64,000 bases of DNA, taken from assembly GCA_049587755.1 (NCBI GenBank), contig JBAVEN010000108.1:1-64000 (forward strand). The letters run 5' to 3'. The position numbers and the translations under genes were made by a program. The notes under the pieces are model-generated. The model saw only the letters and a list, made by a program, of their open reading frames with translations. It was not told the origin of the DNA and searched no databases. Shown in pieces: positions 63,037 to 64,000 of the stretch; position 1 is the first letter of the stretch, and every line of letters begins with the position of its first letter. This DNA comes from Bog-375 sp049587755. GTDB taxonomy: Bacteria; Acidobacteriota; Terriglobia; Bryobacterales; Bryobacteraceae.

Positions 63037-63711
63037 ATGGATTGGCAAGCCATCGGTTTAAGCCTGCGCCTGGCACTTGCCACGACGCTGGTGCTGCTGG
63101 TGCTGGGCATCCCGCTGGCGTGGTGGGTTGCCTTTTCGCAGCGGCGCTGGAAATTCCTGGCGGAAGCGGTGGTGGCGCTGCCGCTGGTGCTGCCGCCGAC
63201 GGTGCTGGGCTTCTACATCCTCATCGCCATCGGCCCGCGCAGCCCGGTGGGTGCGCTCTATGCGCGGCTCACCGGCGGGCTGTTGCCGTTTTCGTTTGGC
63301 GGCCTGCTGGTGGCCTCGGTGCTGTACAGCATGCCGTTCACCGTGCAGCCGATGGTGGCGGCATTCGGCAGCGTGGACCGCAAGCTGCTCGAAGCCTCAT
63401 GGTGCCTGGGCGTTTCCCGCGCTGGCACGTTTCGCCGCGTGGTGGCGCCCTTGGCGCGCCAGGGTATCGCCACCGGCGCTATCCTCAGCTTCGCCCACAC
63501 GGTGGGAGAGTTCGGCGTGGTGCTGATGGTGGGCGGCGATATCGCCGGCGTCACCCGCACGGTCTCGATCTCAATTTACGATCAGGCGCAGTCGCTCGAT
63601 TATACCGGCGCCTGGCACACGTCGCTGCTGCTGGTGGGTTTTTCCTTCGCGGTTCTGGCGGCGACGTATTCGTGGCAGCGCCGCGCGTGGATGCTATGGC
63701 CGCCACACTAG
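63037..63711 (+). CDS. modB: molybdate ABC transporter permease
   Basis: A 224-residue inner-membrane permease with five or six helices. It has the PLVLPPTVLGFYILIAIGPR segment characteristic of ModB and the EAA loop EASWCLGVSRAGTFRRVVAP that docks to the ATPase. The start follows modA by one base, and its stop lies within the start of modC (16-base overlap). Confidence 0.92.
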   Translation: MDWQAIGLSLRLALATTLVLLVLGIPLAWWVAFSQRRWKFLAEAVVALPLVLPPTVLGFYILIAIGPRSPVGALYARLTGGLLPFSFGGLLVASVLYSMPFTVQPMVAAFGSVDRKLLEASWCLGVSRAGTFRRVVAPLARQGIATGAILSFAHTVGEFGVVLMVGGDIAGVTRTVSISIYDQAQSLDYTGAWHTSLLLVGFSFAVLAATYSWQRRAWMLWPPH

Positions 63712-64000
63712 CCGCGGAATGCCGCACATTGTTGCCAGGGGGCTTCCGGCTGGATGCCGCGCTGACCCTGCCGCTCGAGCAGGCCCCGGTGACGGTGCTG
63801 TTCGGTCCTTCAGGCGCCGGCAAGACCACGCTGCTGCGCCTGCTAGCGGGCCTGGAACGGCCTCACGCGGGCAAAATCGTTTTCCGCGATCGAACCTGGT
63901 GCGACACCGCGCGCGGCGTCTGGCTCGAGCCACAGCAACGCCGCGCCGGGCTGGTGTTTCAGGACTATGCGCTGTTCCCGCACCTGACGGTGGAGCGCAA
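63696..64000 (+). CDS. modC: molybdate ABC transporter ATP-binding protein (5' part)
   Basis: The first ~101 residues of the ATPase, cut by the window end. It starts MAATLAAECRTLLPGGFRLD and has Walker A GPSGAGKTTLLR and the Q-loop region RAGLVFQDYALFPHLTVE. The signature, Walker B and C-terminal molybdate-binding (TOBE) domain would lie beyond the window. It completes modABC, which takes up molybdate for molybdopterin enzymes. Confidence 0.9.
   Translation, partial: MAATLAAECRTLLPGGFRLDAALTLPLEQAPVTVLFGPSGAGKTTLLRLLAGLERPHAGKIVFRDRTWCDTARGVWLEPQQRRAGLVFQDYALFPHLTVER

Overview
This window is high-GC DNA that most likely comes from an acidobacterium of the Solibacter/Bryobacter type. The strongest clues are three secreted proteins with the acidobacterial VWFA-related domain, an S53 peptidase whose last ~220 residues look like the C-terminal domain typical of Solibacter proteins, and abundant long palindromic repeats between genes. 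No rRNA, tRNA or CRISPR array was seen. Species-level assignment is inference.

Layout. Positions 1-1180 hold an IS5-type insertion sequence whose likely right end lies just upstream of a DASS-family anion transporter. Next come a PD-(D/E)XK nuclease with a PUA/EVE-like front domain, preceded by a truncated CopG-like antitoxin (2.6-3.7 kb), then a divergent lipid/envelope locus (glycosyltransferase; PHP phosphoesterase plus PAP2 phosphatase, 3.9-6.6 kb). An S9 peptidase (6.8-8.8 kb) is followed by a complete MdtABC/TolC-like RND efflux operon (9.1-18.4 kb). The IscS-like desulfurase and MnmA (18.5-20.8 kb) form a tRNA-thiolation pair, divergent from a SAM hydroxide adenosyltransferase. A kumamolisin-like protease and guaB follow (21.7-26.2 kb).

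Between guaB and a DUF2252 gene lies a 1.8 kb segment (26.18-27.95 kb) flanked by two near-identical 48-bp copies of the guaB 3' end. It carries two two-helix membrane microproteins and several GGGGACAGGCTACG-type motifs. It looks like a relic or minimal mobile cassette inserted at the end of guaB, and is the most unusual part of the window.

From 28 to 42 kb: DUF2252, UPF0182, a STAS protein, an orphan HExxH protein, a TlpA/DsbD-alpha pair, aspartate aminotransferase, coaD, a type-B carboxylesterase, an ABM monooxygenase, the yceD-rpmF-plsX cluster and a DsbD-TlpA fusion whose start codon may be supplied by a repeat. From 42 to 52 kb: a conserved secreted protein, three VWFA-related proteins, an ABC-2 exporter and a methyltransferase. 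From 52 to 64 kb: a cyclophilin, nadD, a LysR regulator divergent from leuABCD (LeuA lacks its usual C-terminal regulatory domain), an OsmC peroxidase, a second STAS protein, a CoA-disulfide-reductase-like flavoprotein and modABC (modC cut by the window end).

Several palindromic repeat families recur: a ~115-bp GTGGCGCACGCAC...GTGCGTGCGCCAC element (three copies plus a diverged relative), a CCGGCGGCAAGACCGCCGGCGC element (two copies), and assorted shorter palindromes at gene ends.
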